From Vitis vinifera (taxonomy: Eukaryota; Streptophyta; Magnoliopsida; Vitales; Vitaceae): a stretch of 64,000 bases of DNA. A program made the position numbers and the translations under genes. The notes beneath the pieces were generated by a model, which saw only the letters and a program-made list of their open reading frames with translations, ran no database searches and was not told the origin of the DNA. Below, in pieces: positions 62,501 through 64,000 of this stretch. Within the stretch, counting starts at the first letter, position 1. Each line of letters starts with the position of its first letter. The stretch is from the NCBI RefSeq assembly GCF_030704535.1, contig NC_081823.1, positions 280,501 through 344,500 on the forward strand, read 5' to 3'.

Positions 62501-63448
62501 CCTATAGTTTCTGATAAAACTACCACCTCTATCCATTGGGTTTGGGAAGAACTGATTAATGAAAGGCAAACCGGGATAACTTGTTCATTATTCAACATTG
62601 CTGTAGTTCAAGCTGGAAACCTATTGACAGCATAAACAATAGGATTGACCAGGTCAAATCTACTAGATCTTGAGAAGAAATAACTAAATTCGTGACTAGA
62701 TTTCCATTTCTGTTGTTGCAGATTCAGTGTATTTCCTCCTAACTTATGGAAAAAATTAAGTAAATACAGATTGACATATACTGCAGATATTAAATGAATT
62801 TGAATTCTCAAATTAATTTCTAAACTCTAGAGGGAGCTTGAAGCTTGTGAGACAGCTTTGGTGATTATCATAAGCATCGTTGATTTCTCGAAATGATCAG
62901 AAGTGGTAAAGAATCAAAACATTTTTGGAAATTATCTTCTTTGACAAATCTTGAACACTCATTTTATAGTTGCAGATAATTCCAATTATCCTGTGTTTGG
63001 GTTCTAAGAAAATGGAGAAAAATGAAAAAGAAGACAGCCCTCTACTCAGCAAGAGGTAAGTGATTATAATTTATTTTCTTTCCTGAAAGTTTCTCAGCAA
63101 CCAAACAGAACATCTGCATAAGTCCTGAGATTGCTTCAAATCATCTACACTTTTATACACACGGTTGAATGGTTCCAAGCTCATCTCCCAGATTTAACAT
63201 TCATTCCTTAGCATCACAAGTTCAGAACAGTTTTCCACAACTACGATTCCAATCAACATTTTCATTTCAAACAAACACAAAACTGCCAAAATCCTAAAAC
63301 TCCACTTCAATTTAGCCCAAAAAAACTGATAATCTGAATATAACACCAATGCAACCCAATCAACAATGCATTGAAGTACAGTAAAAAGCTGTAATCACAG
63401 CAACCTTCATAGTTTTCAAACAACAAACTAAAAAGAGAGAAGACTAAC
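59561..63448. other. Region without a recognisable gene, possibly introns of a minus-strand transcript
   Basis: Base composition is more balanced than in the neighbouring spacer and many short open frames occur on both strands, but none shows a family motif. A plus-strand frame at 59784-59969 looks mildly protein-like. The putative minus-strand 5' exon at 63449-63630 would make much of this an intron. I could not find the coding exons. Confidence 0.35.
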
Positions 63449-63630
63449 CTGAACTTTTGGCAGCTTATGGGCTTTCTTGGGATAGATTGGGAGAGATTTT
63501 TCTGGGGTTTTTGAGAAAAATTGAGAGGCTGAGATTGAGAGAAACACTGGGTTTTGGCAGACAGGTTATGTATGATTCATCTTTTGGCTGCTCTTTGCCT
63601 TTGGTTGTGCCAATCATTTGGAGGGAATTT
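63449..63630 (-). other. Putative 5'UTR exon of an unidentified minus-strand gene
   Basis: Pyrimidine-rich, CT-repeat sequence on the minus strand, typical of plant 5'UTRs. It starts about 30 bp after a TATATAAT box (63659-63666) and ends with TTCAG before a donor GTTAGT at 63448. No coding exon downstream was recognised, so it may be a gene with distant exons or a non-coding RNA. Confidence 0.4.
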
Positions 63631-63658
63631 GATTCCTTCCCTCTTTTGAATTTAAAAT

Positions 63659-63666
63659 ATTATATA
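63659..63666 (-). promoter_or_regulatory. Possible TATA box for the minus-strand transcript
   Basis: TATATAAT on the minus strand, followed after about 30 bp by the CT-rich leader at 63449-63630. Confidence 0.4.
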
Positions 63667-64000
63667 GAGTTTCATAACAGTCACATATTGAGTTTGTGGC
63701 CTGGAAAAAGCAGAGGTTCCACTTGAATTAGATCCTAGTCTAAAAAGCATCTTCCACTGAATTAGATTCTATTTAGTAATTCCAGCAAACTCACGCCAAC
63801 ACAAATGTGTGCCACACAATTTCACTTTTCGAGAACATAGTGAATGTAATGCGAGAATATCACAAAATATAAAAAGCGTCATCATCGCTGACAAATGATA
63901 CAAAAAATATGATCAAGATATGAAAAATGTAATCAAAGTATGAAAATTCTGACCAGAACCATTGACGATGTGAGATTGATTATTCAACCCTAATGATGCC
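63667..64000. other. Right-edge intergenic sequence
   Basis: AT-rich, with short near-repeats of GATCAAGATATGAAAAATGT type at about 63910-63950. No gene is visible before the window ends. Confidence 0.4.

Overview
The window is nuclear DNA of a dicot plant. Its protein-coding genes are split by GT-AG introns, the gaps are very AT-rich, and the U2 snRNA gene has a plant-type upstream element, TATA box and 3' box. The proteins look most like those of grapevine (Vitis) or another woody eudicot; that placement comes from remembered resemblance, not from a search.

The left fifth (1-13382) is transposon territory. A broken Ty1/copia fragment (1-1392, minus) abuts a left-truncated Mutator-like element, MULE A (1393-6207). 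MULE A carries a decayed minus-strand gene of the DUF1985 plus Ulp1/C48 cysteine-protease type. Only 34 bp further on lies a complete second element of the same family, MULE B (6242-13373). It has terminal inverted repeats of about 105 bp, a perfect 9-bp target duplication, a plus-strand transposase killed by three nonsense codons, a 74-bp tandem array of hairpin-like repeats, and an internally deleted copy of the protease gene. This resembles what has been called Kaonashi/ULP-carrying MULEs.

The rest (13383-64000) holds single-copy genes at ordinary plant spacing. In order they are: a chloroplast BASS1-type carrier (minus, 7 exons, 420 aa); an FLX-like 2 coiled-coil protein (minus, 4 coding exons, 310 aa); a plus-strand unknown protein of 171 aa with one membrane span; a SWEET2-type sugar transporter (minus, 6 exons, 235 aa); a U2 snRNA gene (plus); a UDP-rhamnose synthase RHM (plus, 675 aa, with a 5'UTR intron); and a class I trehalose-6-phosphate synthase, TPS1 (minus, 17 coding exons, 927 aa, about 14.6 kb with its probable promoter). 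A probable 553-bp solo LTR sits in one TPS1 intron. Near the right edge there is a promoter and 5'UTR-like exon of a minus-strand transcript whose coding part I could not find.

The genes do not form one pathway. Several concern sugar handling (sugar transport, trehalose-6-phosphate signalling, rhamnose donor synthesis), but plant gene order gives no reason to treat this as a cluster. All exon joins below were derived by hand from splice consensus and reading-frame continuity, and every coding sequence given as intact closes in frame.
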